From Diprion similis (taxonomy: Eukaryota; Arthropoda; Insecta; Hymenoptera; Diprionidae), in contig NC_060106.1 in NCBI RefSeq assembly GCF_021155765.1, forward strand, positions 17,448,031 to 17,512,030: 64,000 bases of DNA. The letters run 5' to 3'. Shown one piece after another: positions 53,301 to 64,000 of this stretch (the stretch's first letter is position 1; each line of letters begins with the position of its first letter). The notes beneath the pieces were generated by a model that saw nothing but the letters and a program-made list of their open reading frames with translations, was not told where the DNA came from and did no database searches. Made by a program: the position numbers and the translations under genes.

Positions 53301-56300
53301 GTGACAAAACTTCAATTAGTAGTACCCGAAAAAGTTTAAACTGTCGTCTTTTCGACTACGACTACTATCAAACACGGTGTATTACAGCTACTAAATTACA
53401 CGGCTGCGAAAATTAAGGGATCGACTATCGCACGAATTCACCTTCTAAAAGTCTGCCGCACTACTCACGAATAGTTCTTGGACTATATCGTTCCAAAAAT
53501 CCGATGTAAAAATAAAACAAAAATGAGTAAGAAAGGAGAAGGAACCAGGTCCCTTGTTTATGCGTCAAGAGTAAAGCTTTCGCGCGGGGAATCTTCTAGG
53601 CCATTGCGCCTCGGGATCTGGAATTGACCTGCAATTCTGAACAAAATTGAATTTTAAATAATGAATTCGCGGAAATACGCAGCCACAGGGGGCGAAATGA
53701 ACGTCCGAGAAGAATACAGCATCGTCGTATCAGCTCCACGAGAGTTATAAAAGAATGCACAAAAAGAAACGACAAGATAACGAAAAATTTTATGTGAGAA
53801 AAAAATTCATATTTGTTCATGTTTCATCGCTTAATAAATAGATTATATGACGAGTTATTTCGTGGAAATATCACTGGGCTTTTCAACCAGGGAAAATCCT
53901 CCTGCATCTGGATAATACGGGATACATTTTACCATAATCCGCCTGCATTTATGCAATTCAGGGTACATTTTACAAAACTGTACTCCTAGTTGTCGAAATC
54001 CAGGCGAATTTTGGTAAGGTGTATTCGGAATTGCATAAATGCAAGAGGAAGTAACCTGTTCTTGAATTGATTATACATCATATTTCCATGAGATAAAACG
54101 TCATATTTGTGAAACGTCCAGCAGAACAGATCAGGAGTCGTATTCAAGTTCTACAATGAAATAGCCGCAGCATAGCAATATTGCTGGATTCCAGAGTGGT
54201 TGAAAATTAATTCCTTCAGCCAGTGAAATCCGTTATCCGATATAATCCACGCGCGCATTTCATAGCATATTATATATACGGATGAGAAGCTGGAATCGTC
54301 GATAATGTTGGGAGCTGTTGAAAAAGCGGGGGATGGATGGATGGATGGGAAGGTACTCGAAGGGACAATAGGGAATACAAGCAGAACTCTCGACGTTCGA
54401 TTTCGCGAGCGTCTTAACCGAGACTGAATGAATGCCCCTCTAACGATGCCGTTCAAGAGAATCGCGAGGGAGGTACAAGAGCCGGGAAGCAAGAGGAGAG
54501 TGGGAAGTGGGAAGAGGGAAGAGGGAAGAGCAAAGCAAGGGTGGATACAGGGACTCCCAGCAAGAGACGAGCGGCTCGGCATCAAATCCGGTGTCACGCG
54601 AGTGACTAGGTCAATAGCACATCCCTGCTCAGTGCAATTCCCACCTCCCTTCACCCTCCGTTTTCCTTTGTACCGCCACTTTCTCACAAGCTAGCCGAAC
54701 ACTTTACGGATACCGGATTATTTCCGTGATGCGCTCCATGGGGACCCCTAATTATAGGCAAATCAGAGTACATATCTACTCTAGGCAGCTGCGAGTTTTA
54801 TATTAGCCGCGTGCTAACAAAAGAGCATCGGAGCTGCTCAGAGTTGACTGGTCCCCTGATTTGCCTATAATTAGGGGCCCCCATGGAGCGCATCACGGAA
54901 ATAATCCGATATACGCCAGATGATATGAGCTTGCGGCTTCGTGGCTCAGAATATCTACGTTGAAAACAAACGTGTGAATTCCATTTTATACGGAGCAAAA
55001 AAAGAGATAACATACATGCAAATAATTTCTGTCTATCGGGATAGAGCGAGGGAAAAGAGGAAAAATACACAACGCCGATCCCGGTTACCGCCCTCTTCGC
55101 GTGATTCAATTCTTATCTGAAAGATCTATTCGTTTATATACTTATACGTCTATAGGTAACGTGTGCACCTGGTACGTGGTCGAGACGAGGGATGAAAGTC
55201 GCCCCTTTCTATATCTACGGAAGCTTCTTGCAGAGATGTGCGCGTATAGTTGGCAGCGGGAAGAGTGAGGGGGAGGGAAAAAGAAGCGAGAAAAGTTTCT
55301 CTGCTTTGCCGGTCTTTTTTTTCCTGCAGTTTTATTCGACGGATGTGTTTTTTTTGTTCTCCTTTTTTTGCTTCTTCTTCTTCTTTTTTGCATCTCTTTT
55401 CTCTCATTTCTTCAGACTCCTCGTTTTTCCCCTGTTCCATTCCTAGTTTTTTCGCTCGAACGCGGTGATCACGGAGTGCGCGTCACCCTGCGAAACCTCT
55501 CGGGTCATCGACCCCAACTTCGAGGTCGTCGTGGCTTGGCAAATGGTCGTTTCTGGTGTAAGGGTGCGGGTCTCGAAGCTTGGAAGGGTCGCCGGGATCT
55601 CGTGCCCAATGAATACGTACGACGAAGACCGGCTATTGTTTTCTTCCAAGTATAATTCTGGCCCTTTAATGGCAAAGGTCAAGAATGGGTGGAAATACTC
55701 TCAGACGCGAAAGTTTCTCTCGAGCGTGTTTTAGGCCACACGGACTAATTTTTGTTATACGCTACGCGAACCTCTCACACTCATGCCTTTATAAAACACA
55801 CCGTGTGAGCTAAACTTAGAACTGTAGCACCTTTTAGCCGAGAGAGGGAAATAAACGAAAAAAGGAATACATTTTCGAGCCACTTTTATTGTTTATCGCA
55901 CGCGGTAAGACGTGAAATATATTAGTAAGACCTCCAGAGAATAGATCAACGTCCAGAAACCGTTTTTGTGGATACTACATTCCACTTGAATTTCAGCAAG
56001 GTCAGCTGGTATTTTGCTTTCCGCTTATCATTCAATTATTTTAAATCAAGATGGAGAGAGACGGATAGTGACTCGAAAACAGGCAAGTGTCACACCAATA
56101 TATGTGTCGAATGAATTTTAAATCAGCTGTGTCATGGCCTCCAAGCCCAGTCTAGCGATAAGGTCTACAGTCGCAATATACAGCAACCCCTCGGTTATGG
56201 GTGAAGAACTGCCTAAGGCGTGATGAAAAATTTCAAATTTTTCCTCAAGGAGGTTGGTTGGCGGAGAAAGGAAACTTTTTATTAATTTTTAACGAGACAA

Positions 56301-59065
56301 TCGTGAATTGAATATTTACCAAAATTTTTGTATCGCTAAGCTACGAAGATCCCTTTGATAATTATATAAAAATATAAACAAAAGCTTAAATATCGATATT
56401 TCGTTTCAAATCGATTAAAAACGGTGACAAATTTAGTTAATTTGGTAATTTACTTTTCTTTCTACACACACGCAATTCAAAATCACCATTTGTTGATCAT
56501 AAAGAATTATATATCGGTTCAATTATGTAAAATTGAATATTCAACGATGCCAACACGATAAAAATAATTGTTTTTCAACGATTTCAAATAAAGCATTGAT
56601 AACTCTATAACAAAGCTTTTATTTATAATTTCAGCCTTTCTAGTGTTTAATTAAATTGATTAAATTCATAGTCAATGTACGACTAGGTATCTTGTAATAA
56701 AATTAACAAATCGTATCGATTCTCGGCGAACCCACCATCCTTAGCTCTTTCTTTGGTTATCAAAAACGGACCCAGCTGTTACAATCGATTAATGATTTTC
56801 GCCCGCGTCAATATCGCCTTACGAAAACGCCGAAATCTGTATGGATTATTTCTCACCGTGTGAAATGGCGGCTGAAATGAAGGTGGAGCAGCAGCGAGAC
56901 TACGTGACCGCGAAATTTAAATATCACTAAGCGGAAGGAGATATGTATTTATACGGTATACGGGTGCAGGTCTCGCCGCGAGGACGACATCGAACAAATG
57001 TTGGTCTTGTTACTAAGCCTACATCCACGGCCTTAAAGTGACATAATTTATTTAACACAGGGCGCCTACGCCTGCACGTTTGTGTTATTATATACATGAA
57101 AGTCGCTTTACTGTTACGCTTACACCATTACCTTGTAATAATCCTTAATTAATTAACAGCTCGAAGAAATACTCTTACCACACTGTGTTGTATACCGAGC
57201 TGCAGGCTATAACACAAAACTCTTGACATATACACGAGAACTTTTCTCATAAAAATTAAAATACAGCTTGAGTTGGCACTCCGTACGGGCTTACCGTAGG
57301 TAAATATCTTCGAAGCCTGATAATAATTGGTTCCCATGCTGATACCACTATTAGGATCGTACCGAAAACCACCGGCGAACTATTTCAACCTAGAATCCTA
57401 ACATTCCCAACTCTTTGGTTATAAATGTTCAATGTACAGTCCAAAAGCCACGGAGCTTCGTGCAAACAGCAATTTTTCATCGTCCGAGTAAATATATTTT
57501 AAGCTTTGTATAAAGTACACGCTCTCAGATTTGAATTTTGAATAATCTACGTCCGCTAACTTCTGTATAACGTATATAATTTCCCCCCTTTTACCTACAT
57601 TATCAAGTAAAATTATCACTTTGCCAAACATTCTGTACACAAAAATTAATTTTCACTTCGTTCGAATAGTTGGATGACACGAAGATTGAGTATTATATAC
57701 AGATTGCAAAACACCTCGAGTTTCGCATATTCGCAACACGCTACAGCATGTGTCTGACGCTTTGTAAACTAACGCTTGATTTCTGCGATAAAACGTCTGA
57801 CGAAAGCGATGTGTTATATTTGCATAGCGTGTTGCCATGTGCTTGATAACGTCCAAGTGCATCCAAAAATATTTTACTGGAAAAGAAGTTTTCTCGTCGA
57901 TTCTGTTTACGTGTTTTATCTGATTTTGAAACCGCCCACATTTTCATGTAGTATTACTGTAAGCTTATTCACATCAGTAAAGAAATTATGCGGTTCAGTA
58001 AGAAAGATTCGGATGAAGATACGTATCAATTGCTTGAAAAATGACTTTGTTAATTCCTTGAAAATGAAAGTGAATACCTAACTGAGATTTCGTATGATCG
58101 TCAAAAAAATGACACAAATTCAGAGGAAAATGGCGTTTCATTTCCCATTTCAATGAAAATCCTGGTCATAAATTGACGAGCAAACAAAAAAAAACTCGTT
58201 GCGATTCGACTGAAACAATTAAAGTTCGCTCGTCTAGCAGTGCGGAGGATTGAAAAGCGTTTATCGGGAGCTTTAGTCAAGCAGGTTGCAGAGCAGCCAA
58301 TGCAGTAGTCGGATTTTCACGGTCCGTGGTTCCATCTATAATACTATATATGTACCCATACATATATGGTATGCCCCATAGAAAGGCGGAAAACGGCAGG
58401 ACCCAGCCGTCATGTATAATCCATTATAACATAGCGGTTCGGTTTCTCCGCTGGGACGAGAAATGCTCCATCAATTATACCCGCCGGCACGGTGACAGAG
58501 CACCAAACTCTGTAACCTGGAGAGAGGTATTTACACGGGGAACAAACATTACCTACACCGAATCTGATGTCGGCGCAGAATCCTTTCCCCAGAGTCGGAT
58601 TTTCCCGAATCCGTCGAGATTCTTTTTATTGTTACGTACACTTTTTTCGCCTGGATTTATGCCCCGTGGCACTCTGCGAAGTTAGGTAGGTAGGTATATT
58701 GGCATTTTTTCCGACAGCCATCGACGCTGATTATTTACGAGCAGGCACGCGCGCCTCTCTGCATCATCGTGTATATACTTTCAATCGAACCCGCACGTCT
58801 GTTAGATTTTTTAATTCCCTCGGGGGATTTCGATCTGTACTCACCAGGCATTATGGAGACCGTCTTCAACGCCCTGAGCACCCTGAAGGTCCTCAATCCC
58901 GCCAGGTTCCCCACCTCCATACCGATCGTCGCGTAGCCGCTGGTTATCACTAAAAAATCCAGCCAGTTCCAAGGATTCCTCAGGTAGGTATATTTGTTCA
59001 ATATGAACCCCTTGGCGATAGATTTTATCACCATTTCCGCCGTATAAATCGCCAAGAAGATATAC
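34640..59065 (-). CDS. NaCP60E: DSC1-type voltage-gated cation channel (sodium channel protein 60E / Nav2 / CaV4), 5'-partial, 19 coding exons, 1946 codons in window
   Basis: This is a four-domain voltage-gated channel of the neuronal plasma membrane. Coding exons in transcript order: 59065-58845, 52912-52732, 49937-49860, 49546-49405, 49150-49016, 47889-47675, 46392-45908, 44577-44501, 44146-42807, 42677-42362, 41571-41455, 41319-41158, 41071-40775, 39779-39625, 39421-38935, 38802-38483, 38376-38017, 37390-37016, 35018-34640. All splice sites are gt/ag and every phase agrees (5841 bases after the first split-codon base, ending TGA at 34640). The pore residues are Asp (DI), Glu (DII), Glu (DIII) and Ala (DIV), not the DEKA of Para. 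That pattern, with the DSC1-like DII, identifies the family; studied members favour calcium. The first in-window residue lies in DI-S2. The N terminus and S1 must lie beyond base 64000, since none was found in 59066-64000. Confidence 0.97.
35019..37015 (-). other. Channel intron, no further gene seen
   Basis: About 2 kb between the last two coding exons. It is AT-rich in the middle, and a small hairpin (ccgataagat / atcttattatcgg) lies near 36471-36499. Confidence 0.7.
37561..37975. mobile_element. Candidate fold-back element (MITE-like) in a channel intron
   Basis: The left end, tccagtcaaaattggttgaa, matches the reverse complement of the right end (cccattttgactgga, ending at 37975). Partial similarity continues inward for about 60 bases through tatattc and gtttttgt...taca-like blocks. 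A poly-T tract lies inside. The flanks resemble each other (ttatag / ttattg), but I cannot fix a target-site duplication. No coding capacity. Confidence 0.55.
38483..39421 (-). CDS. NaCP60E: Channel domain IV exons
   Basis: 39421-38935 encodes S1-S5, with the long S4 [20 protein letters not shown]. 38802-38483 encodes the pore and S6 (pore [12 protein letters not shown] with Ala at 38743-38745; S6 ends with an [14 protein letters not shown]-type start of the C-terminal EF-hand-like region). Confidence 0.96.
39625..39779 (-). CDS. NaCP60E: Channel III-IV linker exon carrying the inactivation gate
   Basis: This 155-base exon encodes the short linker that plugs the pore in the sodium-channel superfamily. 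The hydrophobic triad is MFL (39750-39758), in the context [20 protein letters not shown]. Para channels have MFM and vertebrate sodium channels IFM. The exon ends in a split arginine codon. Confidence 0.96.
39780..40774 (-). other. Channel intron, nothing recognised
   Basis: 995 bases, AT-rich, no repeats or open frames of note. Confidence 0.7.
40775..42677 (-). CDS. NaCP60E: Channel domain III exons
   Basis: 42677-42362 encodes S1-S3. 41571-41455 encodes S4 ([20 protein letters not shown]). 41319-41158 encodes S5 ([20 protein letters not shown]). 41071-40775 encodes the pore and S6. The pore reads [12 protein letters not shown], with Glu at 40955-40957 where Para sodium channels have Lys. 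S6 ends [13 protein letters not shown]. Confidence 0.96.
42807..44577 (-). CDS. NaCP60E: Channel domain II exons, including one 1340-base exon
   Basis: 44577-44501 is a 77-base exon ([20 protein letters not shown]). The 1340-base exon 44146-42807 holds all of domain II: S1 [18 protein letters not shown]4 [20 protein letters not shown], pore CGEWIEP with Glu at 43595-43597, S6 [15 protein letters not shown]. It also holds the whole charged II-III linker, ending CFPQHCYQ. Its size and lack of introns stand out against neighbouring exons of 77-485 bases. Confidence 0.96.
44578..45907 (-). other. Channel intron containing a TTAA-flanked element
   Basis: 1.3 kb. The element at 45352-45651 is listed separately. 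The remainder shows nothing recognisable. Confidence 0.7.
45352..45651. mobile_element. Candidate non-autonomous element flanked by TTAA (piggyBac-like MITE)
   Basis: A 300-base stretch with TTAA at both ends (45352-45355 and 45648-45651). The left end ttaaggggtctacccaactg and the reverse complement of the right end (ttaagagatctgacgaccaa) share TTAAG, TCT and GACGA in order. TTAA is the fixed target site of piggyBac elements. It carries no open frame. Confidence 0.5.
45908..47889 (-). CDS. NaCP60E: Channel domain I-II cytoplasmic linker exons
   Basis: 47889-47675 begins [19 protein letters not shown] and ends in a very basic stretch with [12 protein letters not shown], a consensus-like site for basophilic kinases. 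46392-45908 is low-complexity: Ser/Pro repeats, acidic His/Asp runs, then [20 protein letters not shown], a block typical of DSC1. The two join through a split AG/G arginine codon. A competing open frame over 46114-46410 is incompatible with the downstream frame. Confidence 0.92.
46393..47674 (-). other. Channel intron with a possible inverted-repeat element
   Basis: 1.3 kb. A 15-base inverted repeat (cgtgactcttcgatt) lies at 46546-46560 and 46857-46871, enclosing AT-rich DNA. Nothing else recognised. Confidence 0.6.
47890..49015 (-). other. Channel intron with a short GGATC repeat palindrome
   Basis: 1.1 kb. Only the pentamer tract at about 48069-48096 stands out. Confidence 0.65.
48069..48096. 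repeat. (GATCG/GATCC) pentamer repeat with a 14-base palindromic core
   Basis: Five tandem pentamers; the core gatcggatccgatc reads the same on both strands. Confidence 0.75.
49016..59065 (-). CDS. NaCP60E: Channel domain I exons (S2 to S6)
   Basis: 59065-58845 encodes S2-S4 ([21 protein letters not shown]4 [13 protein letters not shown]). 52912-52732 encodes the S4-S5 linker and S5 ([13 protein letters not shown]). 49937-49860 and 49546-49405 encode the extracellular loop with several cysteines and the pore, with selectivity Asp in TLDYWED at 49429-49431. 49150-49016 encodes S6, ending [11 protein letters not shown]. The intron between the first two exons is 5.8 kb. Confidence 0.95.
49938..52731 (-). 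other. Channel intron, nothing recognised
   Basis: 2.8 kb. Open frames on both strands (for example 50723-51088 -) have no protein features. Confidence 0.65.
53890..54047. repeat. Small repeat cluster: direct duplication plus inverted copy
   Basis: A block of roughly 45 bases (cctgcat...tacattttac) occurs twice in direct order at about 53897-53980. A third copy is inverted at about 54000-54047. The clearest match is ctgcatttatgcaattc versus gaattgcataaatgcaag. Confidence 0.6.
54711..54911. mobile_element. Fold-back element with 53-base near-perfect inverted repeats (MITE-like)
   Basis: The left arm at 54714-54766 (starting cggattatttccgtgatgcg) matches the reverse complement of the right arm (54857-54908, ending cacggaaataatccg) with a single mismatch over 52-53 bases. 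Weaker similarity continues inward (ctctaggcagctgcga versus ctctgagcagctccga). TA dinucleotides at 54711-54712 and 54910-54911 could be a TA target duplication, as left by Tc1/mariner-type elements. There is no open frame. Confidence 0.8.
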
Positions 59066-62000
59066 CTGCGAAAAACACAAATATTCCGATTTTAGATTAG
59101 TTGTTCGTTGTACGATCTAGTCTGTTTTCATTTTTTTTTTTCTGTTTTCCACTCGTACACGAATTCAAAACGGAAACTGCTTGTACAACCTAGATTGAAA
59201 ATAAAAATTTCCAATATCTATACATTCCCGATCATTCTGTTCGTGGAAAATTAATCTGTCCAAGAGGATGATAATACATCTTCTTTTCAAGCGTTAATAA
59301 ATTATTCCTCGTCGGATTTCCCGGCCTGCCTTTGCTATCCTTGTCGAAGATTAAACCTTATAATCAAAGTTGCTCAAGTATAACATCCGCACATAAAATT
59401 CCGTGATCCTTTCGCCAAATATCAATGCAAACGGTTCACGTATCCTGGCGAATAAAGCCAGCCGTATTTAAGAGTAAAAAATATTACGTTCCTCGGAGAG
59501 CTTTATGGCATACCAACAATATATTGGTTACAATAATTCATCACGCGTTCGACATGTTAATTACCGGATGAAAATCTGTTAATAAAAAAGAATCTTATTT
59601 TTTTTCTCTTCTACAACAGAGAAGCAATCAGTATTTTTAATCATGTCTATAGAAACAGAGCATCAAGGCGGAGCGAATGCCAAATGAAGGGAAGCGAATC
59701 GCCGGAGCTCGAGAGAGGGGTAGGGGGGGGGGGTTGAATAAAAGTAATCAAGATGGCGGTAACAGAAAGATTCGCAACGAGGGGCATTGCGATCATTTCC
59801 TGGATAATTATACCACAGATGTATGGACGTATTCCTTAGAATAATTTGAATGAAATTCGAAAAACAGGCCTAAAAAAGCTCGTCAGTATGAAGCTGCCCA
59901 GATAATTATTGTCAAGGATGTTTATAGCAGTCGCATTTATCCCCAACAATTAACAGTTGTATCATGAGACTTGGTGTTTACACGTATTTTGACTTCTCAC
60001 CAATTACCCTAGGTAATACGAATTTTGATTCTGGGTTCTAGTTGTCTAATTTTGATTTTTTCCATGTAACTAATGCAATAAAAAATAGTTTTATGAGATA
60101 AAGTTTGTTTTTTGTTCAACGTGGTGCTACCTGCTGCTCTCATACTATCAACAGAAAACTCGAAGACTTGTTTATCAACGCAAAAAAGACAAAACCAAAC
60201 TTCATAAGTATTAAATAAAGATATTGGTCATTATTCGATGTATAGAATCAAAATTTATTTATTTGAATATAATCTCTCTCAAAAAAAAAATTTTTTTGAT
60301 AACCTGTTTTTACCAGTGCGACTGGTTTTACGTTGCATCGAAGTCCGCGACGCTGATGTTATCTGCGTTGATACGAGTCTGATAGCTAGAGAAAACCTTG
60401 CGCTATATTACACCGCGAATGGTAGGAAATATTGGAATATGGCGTGAGCTGAATAATATTGAGAATTTTAAAAATAAGCCGAGCGATTAGCTGCCTCCGC
60501 GTGCTCTTATTTTATTATACGCTATTATCAACGCATACTGGTCGGGGGATAACGTTCGATAATGTTGGTGAATCTTTGTCGCTTCGTTTGGAATGCATTA
60601 GCGCTGATTATTATTAATCATGTTATTATACGACGGGAATTTTTGGCTCGCGAAGTGACTCTGCGGAGGTTTCAAAGTTTATTATTATTGAGAAAAGAAT
60701 CGAATATTCACAAGTTCAGAAATACTTTAACTTCGAAAACTCTGACAGATGAAAGACATTTCAAAATTTGGGAAAATTAAGGCCGAAAAATTCATGACAC
60801 AATTAAATATCGTAACTATATTTGATTTTTCGAATATTAACAATCGCGAATTTCGGAGTCTCGCAATATCGAGGTTTACAAAAACGAAAAGAATCGGGGA
60901 CCAAAAAATTCATGCTATTTTCAATGGTGGTGAACACGAAAGAAACAACATCGCTACATTGTGTAATATAACTCAATCCAAACAAATGCAAATAAAATTC
61001 GAATGGCAGGAATGTTTCATTCGTGTAAACCATAAATCATTGGCGCGAATGACGTTTTTGAAAACATTTCAACCCTTCTTTTCTCTTCGTCTAACTTTCG
61101 ATTCAGACGGTCTGAATGTATTCTTAGAAAAAAAAGTTTGACGATCTGACGAATTTTTTGGAATAATCAGTAGTGGACGTGTTTTTTCCCTCTTAACCAA
61201 CTGCCACTTTACCCTAACGCGAGCCTGTGGGTACTAAATTGGCACGCGATCTAGAAGCCCGGACGAAATTTGCTCTACAAAAACACGACGCGATCAAAAC
61301 GAAATCTCGCGACGCAAAGTACTAGTCACTAATTTCGCTTCTCACCCCCGTGTCGTTTCATCGAATAGAGCGACTGGTCAGGCAAAACTGTCTCAAGTGT
61401 GCAAGCGAGGAAAAGTCGAGAGTTGCTTGACTGACTTTATTCCTCCCCTGAGATCGACGTCAATGGTGTGCAGGGTAGATGGGCGAGTGCCAAATTGCTT
61501 TGGAATCACGTACTCTAGCTTCGAGAAAAAACTACCCCGAAGCTTGATGGACTAGGGAGGATGCTGCAACAGCTGATCTTTAGAAGTCTTTAAGAGTCAG
61601 TAGAATTGATTCGGACTCCGATCCAATCTCACGTGACACTTTATTCCAGGGCTGCTGTCTGGAATAATCATTTCACGCTTCTCAACAGGCAACAGTTTAT
61701 CCCCTCCAAAATCTGCATCGCTGCGGGCTTCTTCCGCCAAGTTCACCTCGCTGCAGGGTGAATGATGATAATTAGAGCGAGGTGGCACGAAACTTGCGAC
61801 CCTGGTGCTTACCCTCGTTCAAGCATTTGCTGAAAGCTCGTCATGTCGAACAAGCACTTCTGCTTCTCTTCGTTCGCCTATGGCAAATTGTATGAAATAA
61901 GAGCTATGATTTTTATTGCCTCTGTTATCACCCCACGCTGTGTATTGACGTGCAATAAATTCATTGCCATCTTGACTCACAGAGTGAACGTAATTCGTCT

Positions 62001-64000
62001 TCGGCAACTCAAGATTGTCAATCTTCCTCCCTATCCCATCCTTTTTTCTTCTATTTCCTTTGTTCCCTCTTTCAGAGGATAAAGGGACTCGGAATTCTTG
62101 CACAGTATCATAAATTTCCCTTTTCATATGTGCGGATATATGCTTGAATAGAAAGATCCACATCCATGAAGAGAAATAAGAGAGAACTGATATTCATCAA
62201 ATGAGAGAATATTGCTATTACAATCGAAATGCAATCATTTCATTTAAAAGATGGCCGTTAACTATTCACCGTTCTGTGAATGTCAAACTATATCGTATTC
62301 AGATCTCCAGGCTTGAGCTTCCGTTGCTACTCGCCATCCATTGCCGTTATCGAAATAAACGGGCCGGAAGCTTAACGGCCAGAAATAGGCGACAAAAGCG
62401 ATCGCCATCGGGGATTAGCTAATCTGGAGGTTCATGGATGATCGGATCCTTCTATCTATTCCGTAAACCATGCGCCTTTTTTCTCTCCCCTTCTCTACTG
62501 TCTCGACTTTGATCCCAATTTTCATGTCCGATGCTCGAGCTGCTTTCAGATGTGCTGGCAGAAGTGGCAAAGAACGAGAAAAGAGATTGGCGGGCAGACA
62601 GGCGGGAATACGAGGGAGTAATTAATGTTCGATGCCAAAAGCGCGGCGCGAGAGCTGCGGGAATCGATTCTTATAAATATCTTATAAGGACCCGGGATCC
62701 CTCCGGAGGTTCGAAGGAAGATTTACCCGGCCATGTTTCTAGTTAACCCACAAACACGCTGCTGGGCTGAATGTGTATTATACAGAAAACGCGTCGGCAG
62801 TTGCAAATCAATTTCTGCACGTCCAGAAAATTGATTGGCCGGTGAATTGGACCGATTATATTCCGATGAAAGATCTCGAGGACGCGTGAATAGTATAGCG
62901 TCGAAGCAGGATCAATTCGCAAGGATTCATGTCCGCGACTCTTACCTTCAAACTTCCGCGGCTGTAATAACAGAAAAATTTTCTACTCCGGTGAATTACT
63001 TTCTTCCGCGTATTATACAAAAAATTATATTTCCTGGATACACAACCGGATATTCAAATCGGGGATTCGATGTGAGCCTGAAGGCTCAAAGGAGTTCGTG
63101 GCAAAGCAGTGAGTCTTTTTAAAAATCGATCTGTTACAGATGTTACATGCTATAGACCCGCGGAACCGCAACTTCCGTTGCGGTGCGGGGCTCGATCACA
63201 GCAATAGACCCAATAAAACATTTCGGGCGGGGGTTAAAAGGTGAACAGATTAGAGAGGAGAAGGGTCTTCACATCGATTTTTCAGAGACGCGATAATCCG
63301 TATCGCAGAATTTCAAAATGGGAAAAGATGAAAGTACAGAAAACCGAAATATTATAGAATCATCGGATTTCTTCGTCGTCGAACGAATCGTCAAATATCT
63401 ATAACTGGAAATTGTACAAAATTGATTTCCATATTTTGAAAATTCGATATTTTACATCTACATCTTTAACTTCACCCACATATAAACACACACGTCGATT
63501 TTTTCTCTCCGCAAAGAATTAATCCCCCAGGTTAAGATTTTTTTCCCCGTTAAGCTTGCGCAAGATTTGATGTAGACAAATATACTATACAACTAAATTT
63601 TGAAAGACGCACGAATCATAAAATAGTATTAAGTAGGATAAGTATATCCAAGTAGTAAAACTGCTACAACCGTATTTCCTGACGATCGTTCTCATCGAGA
63701 TCTTATTTCTTACTAAGACTGCTTGTATTAAAAACTGAAGCGGAAATTGGACTCAAGAATCGTTCCCTGAGCAAGAATGATACTTTCGAATAACGGTCAT
63801 CAGGTCAGCGCATAGACTTGAGCATAAATGTCAGACGAATTAACCAGATGCGATAGTATCACGTTAGTTTTTTCTCAAAACCATAATATGCCCGCGGCGC
63901 GAATTGTTTTGCAAGCACGAAATTCTCAAAGCCTGAACGATAAGCCTCGAGGATTTGACGGCTTCCGTTATAGCTTATACTACGTACTGAAAAAATTCAC
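59066..64000 (-). other. Presumed 5' intron of the channel gene, running off the window
   Basis: At least 4.9 kb. I looked on the minus strand for an exon encoding domain I S1 or the N-terminal cytoplasmic region and found none. Open frames such as 60749-61141 (+) have no protein features. Confidence 0.6.

Larger units (their letters stand above)
52913..58844 (-). other. Large channel intron with two fold-back repeats
   Basis: 5.9 kb between the DI S4 exon and the S5 exon. It contains the repeats at 53890-54047 and 54711-54911. No nested gene is supported; open frames such as 54151-54687 (-) look incidental. Confidence 0.7.

Noticed and set aside
34640-59065. Assignment as the Para voltage-gated sodium channel
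   Set aside because: DIII has Glu, not Lys, in the pore, and domain II and the linker blocks match the DSC1 family.
60749-61141. 130-codon plus-strand open frame
   Set aside because: AT-rich intron sequence with no protein features; no conservation can be argued.

Overview
The window is nuclear DNA of an insect. Two things show this: intron-rich genes with gt/ag boundaries, and a voltage-gated cation channel of the insect-specific DSC1 (NaCP60E, also called Nav2/CaV4) type. A hymenopteran is plausible, but nothing here proves the order.

Layout. (1) Bases 1 to about 8385 are a head-to-tail satellite array with a strict 313-bp period, about 26.8 monomers, running off the left edge. It has higher-order subtype structure, and a degenerate single-monomer relic lies beyond it at about 8680-8975. 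(2) About 8976-18507 is intergenic, and I can support no gene there. (3) 18508-21376 (-) is a complete 7-exon gene for peptidyl-alpha-hydroxyglycine alpha-amidating lyase (PAL, 381 aa). (4) 23066-23886 (-) is a 3-exon gene for a 115-aa secreted six-cysteine peptide precursor that I cannot assign to a family. (5) 25117-26041 (+) is a complete 3-exon NDUFS4 gene (complex I 18-kDa subunit, 192 aa). (6) 26042-34639 is 8.6 kb of very AT-rich, microsatellite-rich DNA between two convergent genes, possibly including a long 3' UTR of the channel. (7) 34640-59065 (-) holds 19 coding exons of the DSC1-type channel. They join in one continuous frame of 1946 codons plus stop, from segment S2 of domain I to the C terminus. 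The N-terminal exons lie beyond the right edge, and 59066-64000 looks like intron.

The channel has pore residues D-E-E-A, not the D-E-K-A of Para sodium channels, and an MFL inactivation gate. By family knowledge this predicts a calcium-preferring channel. Its introns carry several fold-back elements that look like miniature inverted-repeat transposons (37561-37975, 45352-45651, 53890-54047, 54711-54911, and possibly 46546-46871). PAL makes C-terminally amidated neuropeptides, and the cysteine-rich precursor lies about 1.7 kb upstream on the same strand. Both concern secreted peptides, but a functional link is only a possibility.

Exon boundaries were derived by hand from splice signals and reading-frame continuity; no search or alignment tool was used.
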